Source of the DNA: CAZZHG01 sp964653655
GTDB taxonomy: Bacteria > Bdellovibrionota > FAC87 > UBA2466
NCBI GenBank assembly: GCA_964653655.1
Contig: CAZZHG010000032.1
Coordinates: forward strand, 1-47,332
Direction: 5' to 3'
DNA: 47,332 bases
Made by a program: the position numbers and the translations under genes
Notes under the pieces: generated by a model
Told to the model about the DNA's origin: nothing
Database searches by the model: none
What the model saw: only the letters and a program-made list of their open reading frames with translations
Part shown: positions 16,609 to 24,449 of the stretch, piece after piece
How positions within the stretch are numbered: the first letter of the stretch is position 1
How the letters are laid out: each line of letters starts with the position of its first letter

Positions 16609-16834
16609 GGGGCACTTCCCTTTCTCTGGCTTCGGCATCGAGCGCCAAGCTCGCGGTTTCGGGTTTGTCTCGGAGCCGATCGGTGAAGTAGGCCCACGCC
16701 AGGCAGAGAACCGTGGCGCCGACGAGCGTTCCGATGAACAGAAACAGGAACGTGCGGACGGGTCCTGAATCGACTCCGCAGACCAGGCATAGGAACGGAG
16801 GCCTCGTCCCTATCTTTTTTCCCAATGAGCCCAA
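16601..16834 (-). CDS. Small membrane protein with CxxC, oxidase operon
   Basis: 77 residues from a TTG at 16834, chosen because GGGAGGAG lies 5-6 bp upstream. It has CLVCGVDSGPVRT, then one membrane helix (FLFLFIGTLVGATVLCLAWAY) and an acidic tail. The C-x-x-C could bind a metal or be redox-active. Family not recognised. It overlaps its neighbours by 25 bp (upstream) and 8 bp (downstream), typical of this compressed operon. Confidence 0.65.
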   Translation of the reverse strand: MGSLGKKIGTRPPFLCLVCGVDSGPVRTFLFLFIGTLVGATVLCLAWAYFTDRLRDKPETASLALDAEAREREVPHE

Positions 16835-17097
16835 TCTCTCTCCTCCCGTTCGAGCATTTCGAACTTCGCCCGTTCGATGCTATCGGAGTACTCGACCTGG
16901 GTGGCGACGAATCCGATTACCTGACCCACTAGAAACGTGGTGGCGGCCACCGCGTAAAGCAGACAGGGGATTCCGCCCGTTTCCATTCCGAAACTGATCG
17001 CCACGAGGGCGACGATCACCGTCGCGACCACGAAGGCTCCCCACCAGAAGCGGCGTGCGCTATTGTCGGGGCGGCATGACGTCTTGTCCGTAGTCAT
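16810..17097 (-). CDS. Small two-helix membrane protein, oxidase operon
   Basis: 95 residues with two membrane helices (WWGAFVVATVIVALVAISFG and CLLYAVAATTFLVGQVIGFVA) and a charged C-terminal helix (SIERAKFEMLEREERDW). Not recognised. GAAAGGAG lies 8 bp before the ATG. The start lies inside the last 38 bp of ccoO. The gene follows the oxidase core and is likely an accessory subunit. Confidence 0.68.
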   Translation of the reverse strand: MTTDKTSCRPDNSARRFWWGAFVVATVIVALVAISFGMETGGIPCLLYAVAATTFLVGQVIGFVATQVEYSDSIERAKFEMLEREERDWAHWEKR

Positions 17098-17674
17098 AGC
17101 GCGTCTCCTTTCGGATCTTCATTTCCGAGCCGAGCCATTGAAGGTAGGCGACGAGAGCTTTGCCGTCCGAGGTCGGAACGGGAACCCCTTCCTTGATTTC
17201 GAAGTACCAGGGGTATTGCGGCATTACGGATTGGGGGACGACGTTCGTCGGCTTATAGAGATGAGCGTAATGCCAGTCGTTGCTCTTCAGGCCGGATTCC
17301 CGGCTGAGGTCCGGGCCAACCCGTCGCGTGCCGAGAAGTTGCGGCAAGTTGAGCCGGTTGTTGAACTCGGACGGCAGAGAGACGGGTCCGTACCGCAGAT
17401 TTTCGTTCGCCGTCGGCCGGACGTATTGGCTGTGGCAATGCCAGCAGGCTTCGCGGATGTATAGATCCCGCCCCCGGAAAACCGCCGCCCGGAAGCTGGC
17501 AACGTCCGGATAGTCGGCGGCGAACTCGTCGGGAACCCGTTTCGGCAGGCCCGCTTCCTCGGACGTTTTCTGAACCATCCACACGGGAACCGCCGCGAGC
17601 CCCAGGACCGCCGTTAGAAAGAGAAGGACTCCGGCGATCAGAAAGACCGTGCTGAATTTTTCGATTCGTTCCAT
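17060..17674 (-). CDS. ccoO: cbb3-type cytochrome c oxidase subunit II (CcoO-like)
   Basis: About 204 residues from ATG 17674, 2 bp after the ccoN stop. One N-terminal membrane helix (FLIAGVLLFLTAVLGLAAVP) anchors a periplasmic cytochrome c domain. ACWHCHSQYVRP near residue 76 is the heme c site with the conserved H-S-Q-x-V/I-R-P that follows in CcoO. The axial Met is probably in SVMPQYPWYF, again typical of CcoO. It passes electrons from the diheme cytochrome to the CcoN heme-copper core. Slightly shorter than some family members but apparently complete. Confidence 0.92.
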   Translation of the reverse strand: MERIEKFSTVFLIAGVLLFLTAVLGLAAVPVWMVQKTSEEAGLPKRVPDEFAADYPDVASFRAAVFRGRDLYIREACWHCHSQYVRPTANENLRYGPVSLPSEFNNRLNLPQLLGTRRVGPDLSRESGLKSNDWHYAHLYKPTNVVPQSVMPQYPWYFEIKEGVPVPTSDGKALVAYLQWLGSEMKIRKETRYDYGQDVMPPRQ

Positions 17675-17675
17675 G

Positions 17676-19088
17676 TCAGCCTCGCACCGCTGGTTGGGCA
17701 AGCGCTTCGGCCCTCGGGGCCCGACTCTCCCGCCAAGTGAGGTAGAGATTCACCAAAAAGCACATTTCTCCGCACAAGATCAGAATTCCGGTGAAGGTCC
17801 GCACCCACCAGAAGGGCATGGACGCGGCGACGCTGTCGATGAAGGGAGCGAGCGAGCGCCACATCATTCCTTGCACGACTCCGGCGGCGAGAAGATCGAC
17901 CTGCATGATGGAGATGCCGAGGGCGAGAAGCCAAAAGTGCCACCGGGCCAGCGACTCGGAGTACCAGGCCGTGCCCCAAAGGCGCGGGAGCAGATAGTAC
18001 ATCCAGCCCGTGATCCAGAAACTGAACGTTCCGAAGAGGACGAAATGGGAATGACCCACCACCCAGTCCGTGAAGTGAATGATCGATTGCGCCGAGAGCG
18101 TCACTTGAATGGCGCACTGAATGCACGTGATCAAATAGGCGACGGTTCCGAAGAGGATCCAGCGCAACGGAAGGTTCGTCGACAACTGGCTCCAGTCGGA
18201 AGCGATGGTGGCGAAGATGTTGAAGACCACCGTGTAAACCACCACGTGCACTCCGATGCTCGCGACAATCGAGAAGTACTGCGTCCACATGGGGATGGGC
18301 GAGAACAAGTAGTGATGAGCGCTGTTCATCGGATAAAAGAAGGCGAGCCCCCAAAATCCGATGATGGAAAGCGCGTGGCTGTAGAGCGGGCGTTTCATCA
18401 CGACCGGCAGCAGGTAGTACGTCATCGCGATGCCCAGCGGAGTGACGAACAGGCCAACCAGATCGTGGATGTACATGGACGAAATGGTCGCGCCGCTCGT
18501 TCCGGGAAAAACGTACTGGGGAAGAAAATTCCCCATGACATAAACCAGCGGCGTCCAGATCAGCGCGGCGGTGATGTACCAAAGGCTCACGTACATTTTC
18601 TGCGCCCGGATCTTCAGGATGGGCACGATCCAGTTGATGCACATCAGGACGACGACGAGGGCGATGAACGGGTCCAGGACCGCCGGCGTCTCCGCCCACT
18701 CGAGGCCTTGCGCATGCCCGCCGAGAATGAGCAGTACGCTGCCGACTACCAGCGCCTGGTAGGCCCAGAAGGTGAATCGGCCGAGCGCCGCCGAAAGGAT
18801 TCGGTGGCCCGTCAACTTCGGAACGATGTAGTAGAGCGTCGCGAACAAGCCGTTGGCGAGCCAGGCGTAAGCCACGGCGGTGGTATGCACCATTCTGAGG
18901 CGGCCGGGAGAAAGAAACTCCACTCCCGGGAATGGATACTTTTGGAGAAACTGCAGGGAAAAGCTGAGGCCCGTCAGAATCACCAGAAAGATGTAGACGA
19001 TGGCGACGAGAAAGTGGGCTTTCACCAGCTCGTAGTCGACGAGCTCCGCGCCGGGAAGCGGATTGGGTTTGGTCTCTTGGGAGCTCAT
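17676..19088 (-). CDS. ccoN: cbb3-type cytochrome c oxidase subunit I (CcoN-like)
   Basis: 470 residues with about 12 membrane helices. The likely metal-site histidines are in MVHTTAVAYAW (low-spin heme), YIHDLVGLFVTP, SAHHYLFSPIPMW (HH pair, CuB ligands) and WVVGHSHFVLFG (heme ligands). This is the heme-copper core that reduces O2 to water with high affinity and pumps protons. The ATG at 19088 overlaps the stop of the diheme cytochrome by 4 bp. The order cytochrome c - N - O differs from the usual ccoNOQP order. Confidence 0.93.
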   Translation of the reverse strand: MSSQETKPNPLPGAELVDYELVKAHFLVAIVYIFLVILTGLSFSLQFLQKYPFPGVEFLSPGRLRMVHTTAVAYAWLANGLFATLYYIVPKLTGHRILSAALGRFTFWAYQALVVGSVLLILGGHAQGLEWAETPAVLDPFIALVVVLMCINWIVPILKIRAQKMYVSLWYITAALIWTPLVYVMGNFLPQYVFPGTSGATISSMYIHDLVGLFVTPLGIAMTYYLLPVVMKRPLYSHALSIIGFWGLAFFYPMNSAHHYLFSPIPMWTQYFSIVASIGVHVVVYTVVFNIFATIASDWSQLSTNLPLRWILFGTVAYLITCIQCAIQVTLSAQSIIHFTDWVVGHSHFVLFGTFSFWITGWMYYLLPRLWGTAWYSESLARWHFWLLALGISIMQVDLLAAGVVQGMMWRSLAPFIDSVAASMPFWWVRTFTGILILCGEMCFLVNLYLTWRESRAPRAEALAQPAVRG

Positions 19089-19885
19089 GGAAGCTTGTCC
19101 TCCGCGCCGTAGATGCCGGCGCCTTTGCCTCTGAGATAGAAGACGTAGGCGACCAGATCCCAACGCTGCTTTTCGGTGAAGTTCGGGCCGTACGAAGGCA
19201 TCGGCGCGCCTTCGATACCGAGCGTGATCGCGCGGTAAACGTCCGACGCGGTCGGACCGCTTTTGAGCGCCTGCTTCGTCAAATCGGCGGGACGGATGGG
19301 CATGTCTTCGGCATCCGTCATTCCCTCGACGCTCGGGCCGTCCCCGCGGCCTTCGGCGCCGTGGCACGTGAGGCAACTGGTCTCATAGGATTTGCGTCCG
19401 CGGCCGGCCGCCCGGATCAATTCGGCTTTCGCCGAGAAAATTTCCTTCGGAGGCGGCGGAACGGTCACTGAAACCTGGTCCGCCTTCGTCTGCTCGAACT
19501 CGGGTCTCAGCGATCGGATGTATAAGACAAGGGACAGCTTTTCCTCCTCGCCGACGTCCCGGAAAGGGGGCATCGCGCTGCCGGGAATGCCCCTGTCGAT
19601 AGTGCGCAAGAGATCTTCTATCGTCGGTAGAACACCGGGCGGAGTCGACCGGAACTTGAAGGAGCCCGAAAGAAGATTTCGGGGCTTGGGATTGAGCATC
19701 GGCGCCGCCGGGCCTTTGCCGTCGGCCTCCGGGCCGTGGCATCCGGCGCAGCGGTTCAGGAAGGAATCTCGTCCCGCCGAAATCATCTGCTGGGTCGTCA
19801 TGGATTGCGCCAGGCTTTGAGCCATGTCCGCTCGCGCCGCGGACGAAAGAACCGCGAGGCAAAAGAGTGTCGCCGCTTTTCTCAT
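19085..19885 (-). CDS. Diheme cytochrome c, probable CcoP-like electron donor subunit
   Basis: 266 residues with signal peptide MRKAATLFCLAVLSSAARA and two heme c sites, NRCAGCHGPEADG (about residue 45) and TSCLTCHGAEGRGDGP (about residue 174), with Met ligands in GSAMPPFRD and GAPMPSYGP. CcoP of cbb3 oxidases is a diheme protein anchored by an N-terminal helix; here a cleavable signal seems to replace it, so the donor may be soluble or loosely attached. It leads the oxidase operon. The sigma-54 promoter at 19898-19914 predicts transcription starting only about 2 bases before the ATG, and no Shine-Dalgarno is visible. Confidence 0.9.
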   Translation of the reverse strand: MRKAATLFCLAVLSSAARADMAQSLAQSMTTQQMISAGRDSFLNRCAGCHGPEADGKGPAAPMLNPKPRNLLSGSFKFRSTPPGVLPTIEDLLRTIDRGIPGSAMPPFRDVGEEEKLSLVLYIRSLRPEFEQTKADQVSVTVPPPPKEIFSAKAELIRAAGRGRKSYETSCLTCHGAEGRGDGPSVEGMTDAEDMPIRPADLTKQALKSGPTASDVYRAITLGIEGAPMPSYGPNFTEKQRWDLVAYVFYLRGKGAGIYGAEDKLP

Positions 19886-19897
19886 GCCCGTTGCTAG

Positions 19898-19914
19898 AGC
19901 AGGAGTCGTGCCAA
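19898..19914 (-). promoter_or_regulatory. Sigma-54 promoter for the cbb3 oxidase operon
   Basis: On the minus strand TTGGCACGACTCCTGCT, with the consensus -24 box TGGCACG and -12 GC 10 bp later. The predicted +1 near 19887 leaves a leader of about 2 bases before the ATG at 19885, implying a leaderless message. Confidence 0.87.
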
Positions 19915-19967
19915 CGGCATTTCACTCGGGGAGTCTCGGCGTCGGCCGCGCGGCAGTCGATAAGATG

Positions 19968-20012
19968 AGCCAAATTGTCCCGGCATGGTTCGGCGGATGG
20001 GACGTTCCGGGC
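19968..20012 (+). promoter_or_regulatory. Candidate activator sites between the oxidase operon and the 20068 operon
   Basis: AGCCAAATTGTCCC (19968-19981) is one of the best copies of the island motif. An opposite-facing copy, GCCCGGAACGTCCC on the minus strand, lies at 19999-20012. Both are between the divergent sigma-54 promoters at 19898-19914 (minus) and 20024-20039 (plus). Confidence 0.58.
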
Positions 20013-20023
20013 ACGCGATCCGC

Positions 20024-20039
20024 TGGCGCACGGTTTGCA
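20024..20039 (+). promoter_or_regulatory. Sigma-54 promoter for the HRR-F-DRPR protein and K+ channel operon
   Basis: TGGCGCACGGTTTGCA, with GG at 20025-20026 and GC at 20037-20038, 10 bp apart. It lies 30 bp before the GTG at 20068. Confidence 0.87.
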
Positions 20040-20067
20040 CAATTCCCCCTCATCACTAGAAGGAAGC

Positions 20068-20406
20068 GTGGCGCTAATGGAAGTCGGAAGCAAAGTTCTG
20101 GTTCATCACCGGCGGATGTTCGATACGGATCGGCCCAGGTATTTCGTCGGGTCGGTCGTCCAATGCGGCGGCGGAGTGGCTTCGGTTTACGGCAAGACCT
20201 GGGTTCAGGATCCGTTCTCGGGAACTTTTCGATCGCTTCAGGATCTGCGCACGAAGCTGCTTTCATTGTCCGGTTGTCCGGGTGTCATCACTTATGAGCT
20301 TCCGCCGGATCTCGATCTCGAAAAAGTGAATATCGAAACGGAGGGAGCGACTCGTTCCTACCTGACGGACGGCGCCAAATTTCGCATGGAGCTTTCCCAG
20401 TGCTGA
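20068..20406 (+). CDS. Small beta-rich protein, HRR-F-DRPR family copy 1
   Basis: About 112 residues from GTG 20068 (AAGG 4-5 bp upstream); an in-frame ATG at 20077 is the alternative. It has no signal peptide or membrane helix. The core GSKVLVHHRRMFDTDRPRYF then VGSVV is closely matched by the protein at 29959-30321 (GNKVLVVHRRLFEKDRPRFF, then LGVVE), so these are paralogs. The rest is predicted beta strands (GVASVYGKTWV, GVITYELP). I do not recognise the family. It overlaps the K+ channel gene by 7 bp and is under the sigma-54 promoter at 20024. Confidence 0.78.
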   Translation: MALMEVGSKVLVHHRRMFDTDRPRYFVGSVVQCGGGVASVYGKTWVQDPFSGTFRSLQDLRTKLLSLSGCPGVITYELPPDLDLEKVNIETEGATRSYLTDGAKFRMELSQC

Positions 20407-20843
20407 TTCGGGGCGGACGAAAGAGACACAACGGCCCCTTCACCCCGATCGGAATTCGTTTCGTCCGATCCCGGGGCCGGGCGCTGTTTCGTCATCCGCT
20501 TTTTTGGTTTCTCACCATCGTGGGAAACGGCTCCATTCTGCTAGGCGCTCTGGCTCTCTATTTTCTGGAAAACGGTGTCAACCCGAGGATGAACGGGGTT
20601 CTCGATGCGCTCTGGTGGGCGGTCGCTACGGTTACTACCGTGGGATACGGCGACGTCCATCCGGTTACCTCGGCGGGGAAAATTTGCGGGATGATTTTCA
20701 TGATCTGCGGCACCGCCATTTTCGGTTCCTTCACCGCTCTTTTCGCGGCAGTGCTTCTCGAGCCCGAAATCCAGGAAATGGAGGATGAGGTGCGCGGGCT
20801 GGAACGGAGCGTAGAGGGGCTGGAAAGCCGCGAATCGAAGTAG
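20400..20843 (+). CDS. Two-helix potassium channel (KcsA-like pore)
   Basis: 147 residues from a GTG that overlaps the previous stop. Two membrane helices (FLTIVGNGSILLGALALYFL and CGMIFMICGTAIFGSFTALF) flank a pore loop with WWAVATVTTVGYGDVHPVTS, containing the K+ selectivity filter TVGYGD. The C-terminus is a short charged coiled coil (EIQEMEDEVRGLERSVEGLE) that could help tetramer assembly. A potassium channel co-transcribed with a small soluble protein of unknown function suggests the latter may modulate it; that is inference. Confidence 0.92.
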   Translation: MLIRGGRKRHNGPFTPIGIRFVRSRGRALFRHPLFWFLTIVGNGSILLGALALYFLENGVNPRMNGVLDALWWAVATVTTVGYGDVHPVTSAGKICGMIFMICGTAIFGSFTALFAAVLLEPEIQEMEDEVRGLERSVEGLESRESK

Positions 20844-20848
20844 TTCAC

Positions 20849-20864
20849 TGGCATAGGACGTGCT
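20849..20864 (+). promoter_or_regulatory. Sigma-54 promoter of the NtrC-like activator gene
   Basis: TGGCATAGGACGTGCT, with GG at 20850-20851 and GC at 20862-20863. The predicted +1 is near 20875, leaving a leader of about 108 bases that contains two activator motifs. Confidence 0.8.
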
Positions 20865-20921
20865 CTATATGCCTGTAATCGCCAGAAAATAGGCCATTCG
20901 AGCCTAGGGTAGGAAAACGGT

Positions 20922-20956
20922 GGGACATTTTGCCTCGGGGTAGGCTAAATTGTCCC
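20922..20956 (+). promoter_or_regulatory. Inverted pair of activator motifs in the leader of the NtrC-like gene
   Basis: AGGCAAAATGTCCC on the minus strand (20922-20935) and GGCTAAATTGTCCC on the plus strand (20943-20956). They lie downstream of the gene's own sigma-54 promoter and upstream of its ATG at 20983, an arrangement suited to autoregulation. Confidence 0.6.
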
Positions 20957-20982
20957 GGCGCGAAGTAACGGAGAATTATTCA

Positions 20983-22443
20983 ATGAAGCCGGTCAAAGGG
21001 CATGTCGTAGTAGTGGATGACGATCGCGAGATGCGGGGTCTCATCGGAGACTTTCTTACCGCCGACGGTTATCAGGTTTCCTTGTTTCCCTCCGCCGTGG
21101 AAGCGTTGAAAGCGCTCCGGCCCGAGGGTTCCCTGGAGGCGGGCAAAGGGAAAGACGTGGATGTAATCGTCTCCGATTTGCACATGGCCCAGATGGACGG
21201 CATGCAATTTCTGAAGACGGTGAAGGCGGAGCGCCCGGAAATCCCCGTCGTGCTGGTCACCGCGTTCGGCAGCATCGATACCGCCATCGAAGCAATGAGA
21301 AATGGGGCGTATCACTACGTCTTGAAGCCGTTCAAACTCGCCGAAATGGCCGTTACGGTCGAGCATGCCCTGGAGCGCCGCCACCTTACGCGGGACAATC
21401 AAATTCTTCGCCAGGAAGTGAAGAAGTCCTGGGCGCTGGACAACCTTCTCGGTAAGAGCGCGGCCATGAAGACCGTGTTCGATCTGATTTCGCGGGTTTC
21501 GCACTCGACGGCCAACATTCTCATCAACGGTGAGAGCGGAACCGGCAAGGAAATGGTCGCGAGAGCGATTCACAATTCGGGCCCTCGTGCGGGTAAGCCG
21601 TTCGTAGCCATCAACTGCACCGCCATTCCCGAAACCCTTCTCGAATCCGAGCTCTTTGGCCACGCGAAGGGTTCGTTCACCGGCGCCACGGCCCGCAAGA
21701 AGGGCCTCGTCGAGGAGGCAAACGGCGGCACGTTGTTTCTCGACGAAATCGGAGACATGAGCCCGCCCTTGCAGGCGAAGTTGCTGAGGGTTTTACAGGA
21801 GCGCAAGATTCGCCCCGTGGGCGACAACAATTTTTACGACGTGGACGTAAGGGTCGTGGCGGCGACCCACAAGGATTTGAAGGCGGCCATTCGGGAAGGC
21901 CGCTTCCGTGAAGATCTTTTCTATCGCCTGAGCGTCATTCCGATTCTGATTCCGCCGCTGCGGGACCGGACCGAGGATATTCCGCTTCTGGCCGAGCACT
22001 TTCTCCAAAAGTACGCCGCCGCCAATCCCACCGCCGACGGAAGGCGGGTGACCGCTTTCAGCAAGCAGGCGCTCGCGAAACTCGTGAGCCTTCGGTGGGA
22101 AGGAAACGTCCGCGAGCTCGAGAACGTGGTGGAACGCGCGGTCGTCCTTTGTCCGGGGACCTCCATCGAGGTCTCGGACATTCCCGATCCGGAGTCGGCG
22201 GGCCCGGACGACGCCATGAGAACCGTGACTGGTGATTTTCCGACGGTAGCCCAGCTCGAGGAGCGCTACATTCGGCTGGTCCTGCAAAAGACGGCGGGCC
22301 GCAAGGACAAGGCATCCCAAATCCTCGGCATCAATCGGCGGACTCTTTACCGCAAGGAGAGGGAGTACGGCTGGGCCACGGACGAGGAAGAGCCGATGCA
22401 CGAACCGGACGAGGCTCTGGAACCCTCCGCCGAGAAGCCCTGA
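20983..22443 (+). CDS. NtrC-family sigma-54-dependent response regulator
   Basis: 486 residues in three domains. Receiver: HVVVVDDDREM, phospho-acceptor Asp65 in IVSDLHMAQMDG, and LKPF. AAA+ sigma-54 activator: Walker A GESGTGKEMVARAIH near 184, sigma-54 contact loop KGSFTGAT near 230 (GSFTGA in place of the common GAFTGA), Walker B GGTLFLDEIGDM, and the R-finger region. C-terminal Fis-type helix-turn-helix: KASQILGINRRTLYRKER. It activates sigma-54 holoenzyme from distant DNA sites by ATP hydrolysis. The ATG at 20983 has GGAGA upstream. It is the only sigma-54 activator in the window and lies centrally among the sigma-54 promoters, so it is the prime candidate regulator of the island. No cognate kinase is adjacent; kinases at 28286 and 33511 are candidates. 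Confidence 0.95.
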   Translation: MKPVKGHVVVVDDDREMRGLIGDFLTADGYQVSLFPSAVEALKALRPEGSLEAGKGKDVDVIVSDLHMAQMDGMQFLKTVKAERPEIPVVLVTAFGSIDTAIEAMRNGAYHYVLKPFKLAEMAVTVEHALERRHLTRDNQILRQEVKKSWALDNLLGKSAAMKTVFDLISRVSHSTANILINGESGTGKEMVARAIHNSGPRAGKPFVAINCTAIPETLLESELFGHAKGSFTGATARKKGLVEEANGGTLFLDEIGDMSPPLQAKLLRVLQERKIRPVGDNNFYDVDVRVVAATHKDLKAAIREGRFREDLFYRLSVIPILIPPLRDRTEDIPLLAEHFLQKYAAANPTADGRRVTAFSKQALAKLVSLRWEGNVRELENVVERAVVLCPGTSIEVSDIPDPESAGPDDAMRTVTGDFPTVAQLEERYIRLVLQKTAGRKDKASQILGINRRTLYRKEREYGWATDEEEPMHEPDEALEPSAEKP

Positions 22444-22445
22444 GG

Positions 22446-22470
22446 CTAGGGCGCCTGTCAAAAGCCCTAG
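22446..22470. terminator. Short hairpin between convergent genes
   Basis: CTAGGGC (22446-22452) and GCCCTAG (22464-22470) pair across an 11-base loop between the ends of the NtrC-like gene and ldhA. There is no long T-run; weak terminator candidate. Confidence 0.35.
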
Positions 22471-23462
22471 GAAGCCGTCACCTGGTTGATTAGAGGAGCC
22501 CCTCGCTCGAAGTCGGAGACGTTCTGTAGAGTCGTGCGGGCGATGTTCTCCAAAGCCTCCCGCGTGAGAAAGCCCTGATGGGAAGTGATGAGGACGTTCG
22601 GGAAGGTCAGCAGACGAGCCAGCACGTCGTCTTGAAGCACCTGCCCGGAGAGGTCTTTAAAGAACACATTTTCCTCCTCCTCGTACACGTCGAGCCCCGC
22701 CCCTCCGATATGGCCGGATTTCAGATGCTTCAGCAGAGCGGCGGCATCGATGAGAGCGCCGCGGCCCGTATTGATGAGAATAACCCCGGGCCGCATTTTG
22801 GAGAGGGCTCTATCGTCGATAAGGTGGCGTGTCTCGGGGACCAAGGGAACGTGCAAGGAGATGAGGTCGGATTTCTCGTAAAGCTCGTCCAGGCCCACGT
22901 ATCGGGCGCCCAGCGCCGCCACCTCGGCGTTGGGGTACCTGTCATGCGCGAGAACTTCGCACCCGAAGCCTCGTAAAATACGGACGAGTACGGTCCCGAT
23001 CTGCCCGGTTCCCAGCACGCCCGCCGTTTTGCCGTGCATGTCGAAGCCGACCAGGCCGTCCAACGAAAAGTTGAACTCGCGGACGCGGGCGTAGGCGCGG
23101 TGGATCTTGCGGTTTAGAGCCAGCATCAGGCCTACGGCATGCTCCGCGACGGAATAGGGGGAGTACCTGGGGACGCGAACCACTTTGAGTCCCAAACGGG
23201 AGGCCGCCGCGAGGTCCACGTGGTTGTAGCCGGCCGACCTAAGGGCGACGAGTTTCACTCCGCATTGTTTCAACGCCGACAGCGTTTCGGCGCCCAGCTT
23301 GTCATTGGCGAAGGCGCAGACGACGGGAAACCCCTGGGCGAGAGGGGCGGTCTCGGGCGTCAGCCGGGGCTCCAGGTAACTCAGATCGTGGCCGAAGCCG
23401 GAGTTCACCCTTTCGAAGCATTCCTTCTCGAAACGATGGATGTCGAAACAAACAATTTTCAT
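22467..23462 (-). CDS. ldhA: D-lactate dehydrogenase (2-hydroxyacid dehydrogenase family)
   Basis: 331 residues, the normal length for LdhA. NAD-binding motif AGVLGTGQIGTVLV; active-site elements INTGRGALID (Arg), LDVYEEEENVFF (Glu region) and ITSHQGFLT (catalytic His in SHQ). The stretch SPYSVAEHAVGLMLALNRKI then HRAYARVREFNFSL is characteristic of fermentative D-lactate dehydrogenases rather than phosphoglycerate dehydrogenase. It reduces pyruvate to D-lactate and regenerates NAD+ when respiration is limited. It follows the 4-Cys secreted paralog A by 16 bp, and so shares its sigma-54 promoter. Confidence 0.93.
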   Translation of the reverse strand: MKIVCFDIHRFEKECFERVNSGFGHDLSYLEPRLTPETAPLAQGFPVVCAFANDKLGAETLSALKQCGVKLVALRSAGYNHVDLAAASRLGLKVVRVPRYSPYSVAEHAVGLMLALNRKIHRAYARVREFNFSLDGLVGFDMHGKTAGVLGTGQIGTVLVRILRGFGCEVLAHDRYPNAEVAALGARYVGLDELYEKSDLISLHVPLVPETRHLIDDRALSKMRPGVILINTGRGALIDAAALLKHLKSGHIGGAGLDVYEEEENVFFKDLSGQVLQDDVLARLLTFPNVLITSHQGFLTREALENIARTTLQNVSDFERGAPLINQVTAS

Positions 23463-23478
23463 AGGCCTCGTCCGGTCT

Positions 23479-24231
23479 CTATTGAATCGGATGCACCGGA
23501 TCCATGGGAAACTTCTTGTGCGGATCCATAAGCTGATTCAACGCCTGTCCGTTCAAAGAGCGAACATGGATTAGGTACGGATGAGTGCCCAGTATGCCCA
23601 CACTCTTTTCCACGCGAAAGGGAAAATGCCCGGTCTGGCATTGCCCCGTGGGGGAGGTCACCATTTGGAGTATCGGCTTTACTACGAGGACGTCCGGCTG
23701 AAGGTCGACCTGGATGTTTCCGACGGAGAGGCAGTCGTTGGTCAGCACCCCGTACAGCACTACCGCGAACCCGAAGGGCATTTTGGGCTTGAGTTGCACC
23801 GCGGAGACGGGGGCATACGGGTAATCGTCGGTGCCGGTTCCGGACTGCGAGGCGCGGGAAATCGGAAAGGTACCCAGCTTGCTGTTCGTCTTGCCGTCCC
23901 ACACTTCGTAGTTTCCGTCCGCGAGCGGGGGAAGCTGGACGATTTGCTCGAAGGGAACCTTAACCGCCCAACAATGATCGCCGGTGGTGCGATAGGCTTT
24001 CTGGACGAGTGTGATGCGCTGATTCTTCTCGTCGACCCGAACGTCCGGGGCGGCCACTTGGTAGCAGAGATCGGGAAAGGTCCCCGTCACTAGGAACTGG
24101 GGCAAGTCGTTGCTGTCGAACCCGACGGGAATGTACGCCTTGGTAACGGCGACCTCCACGGGCTGCAGCCCCGTAGCGAAGCCCAGACCACTCAAACCGA
24201 ACGCTAGAAACATCAGGACGTGCTTTTTCAT
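23479..24231 (-). CDS. 4-Cys secreted paralog A (unrecognised family)
   Basis: 250 residues with signal peptide MKKHVLMFLAFGLSGLGFA. It belongs with the proteins at 26625, 27563 and 32235: a shared start AYIPVGFDSNDLPQFLVTG, a central DDYPYAPVSAVQL, and the end YLIHVRSLNGQALNQLMD. Four cysteines align across the family, here in LCYQ, DHCW, NDCL and GQCQ, suggesting two disulfides in the periplasm. The body is predicted all-beta. I recognise no family and infer no function. It leads an operon with ldhA and has its own sigma-54 promoter at 24274-24289. Confidence 0.85.
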   Translation of the reverse strand: MKKHVLMFLAFGLSGLGFATGLQPVEVAVTKAYIPVGFDSNDLPQFLVTGTFPDLCYQVAAPDVRVDEKNQRITLVQKAYRTTGDHCWAVKVPFEQIVQLPPLADGNYEVWDGKTNSKLGTFPISRASQSGTGTDDYPYAPVSAVQLKPKMPFGFAVVLYGVLTNDCLSVGNIQVDLQPDVLVVKPILQMVTSPTGQCQTGHFPFRVEKSVGILGTHPYLIHVRSLNGQALNQLMDPHKKFPMDPVHPIQ

Positions 24232-24273
24232 AAATCCCTCTTTGAAAAATTCCGAGAACTTGCTTTTGCCGTG

Positions 24274-24289
24274 TGCAATCGACGGACCA
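24274..24289 (-). promoter_or_regulatory. Sigma-54 promoter for paralog A - ldhA
   Basis: On the minus strand TGGTCCGTCGATTGCA, with GG and GC 10 bp apart and a consensus TTGCA -12 box. It lies 44 bp before the ATG at 24231. Confidence 0.87.
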
Positions 24290-24333
24290 AGTCATCAATC
24301 CCCTCGAATGTGAGGCGTTGGCTCGTCCGGTCT

Positions 24334-24367
24334 GGCCAGAACGTCCCTCGGCAGGGCAAAATGTCTC
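24334..24367 (+). promoter_or_regulatory. Candidate activator-binding pair shared by paralog A - ldhA and CBS-CBS-usp
   Basis: Direct repeats GGCCAGAACGTCCC (24334-24347) and GGGCAAAATGTCTC (24354-24367), exactly 20 bp apart, between divergent sigma-54 promoters at 24274-24289 and 24408-24423. Confidence 0.65.
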
Positions 24368-24407
24368 GTGAGCGGGGTTTTTGTGAGGCGGAGCCCGCCG
24401 CCGTTGC

Positions 24408-24423
24408 GGGAACGCGTCTTGCA
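24408..24423 (+). promoter_or_regulatory. Sigma-54 promoter for the CBS-CBS-usp operon
   Basis: GGGAACGCGTCTTGCA, with GG at 24409-24410 and GC at 24421-24422. Matches GGxACG-N4-TTGCA. It lies 28 bp before the ATG at 24450. Confidence 0.85.
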
Positions 24424-24449
24424 CAGCCTTGAGAATAGAGAGGAAAACC

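Noticed and set aside
20950..20982. Upstream extension of the NtrC-like gene to 20950
   Set aside because: The extension overlaps the activator motif at 20943-20956 and adds no receiver-domain sequence; ATG 20983 has a proper ribosome site.
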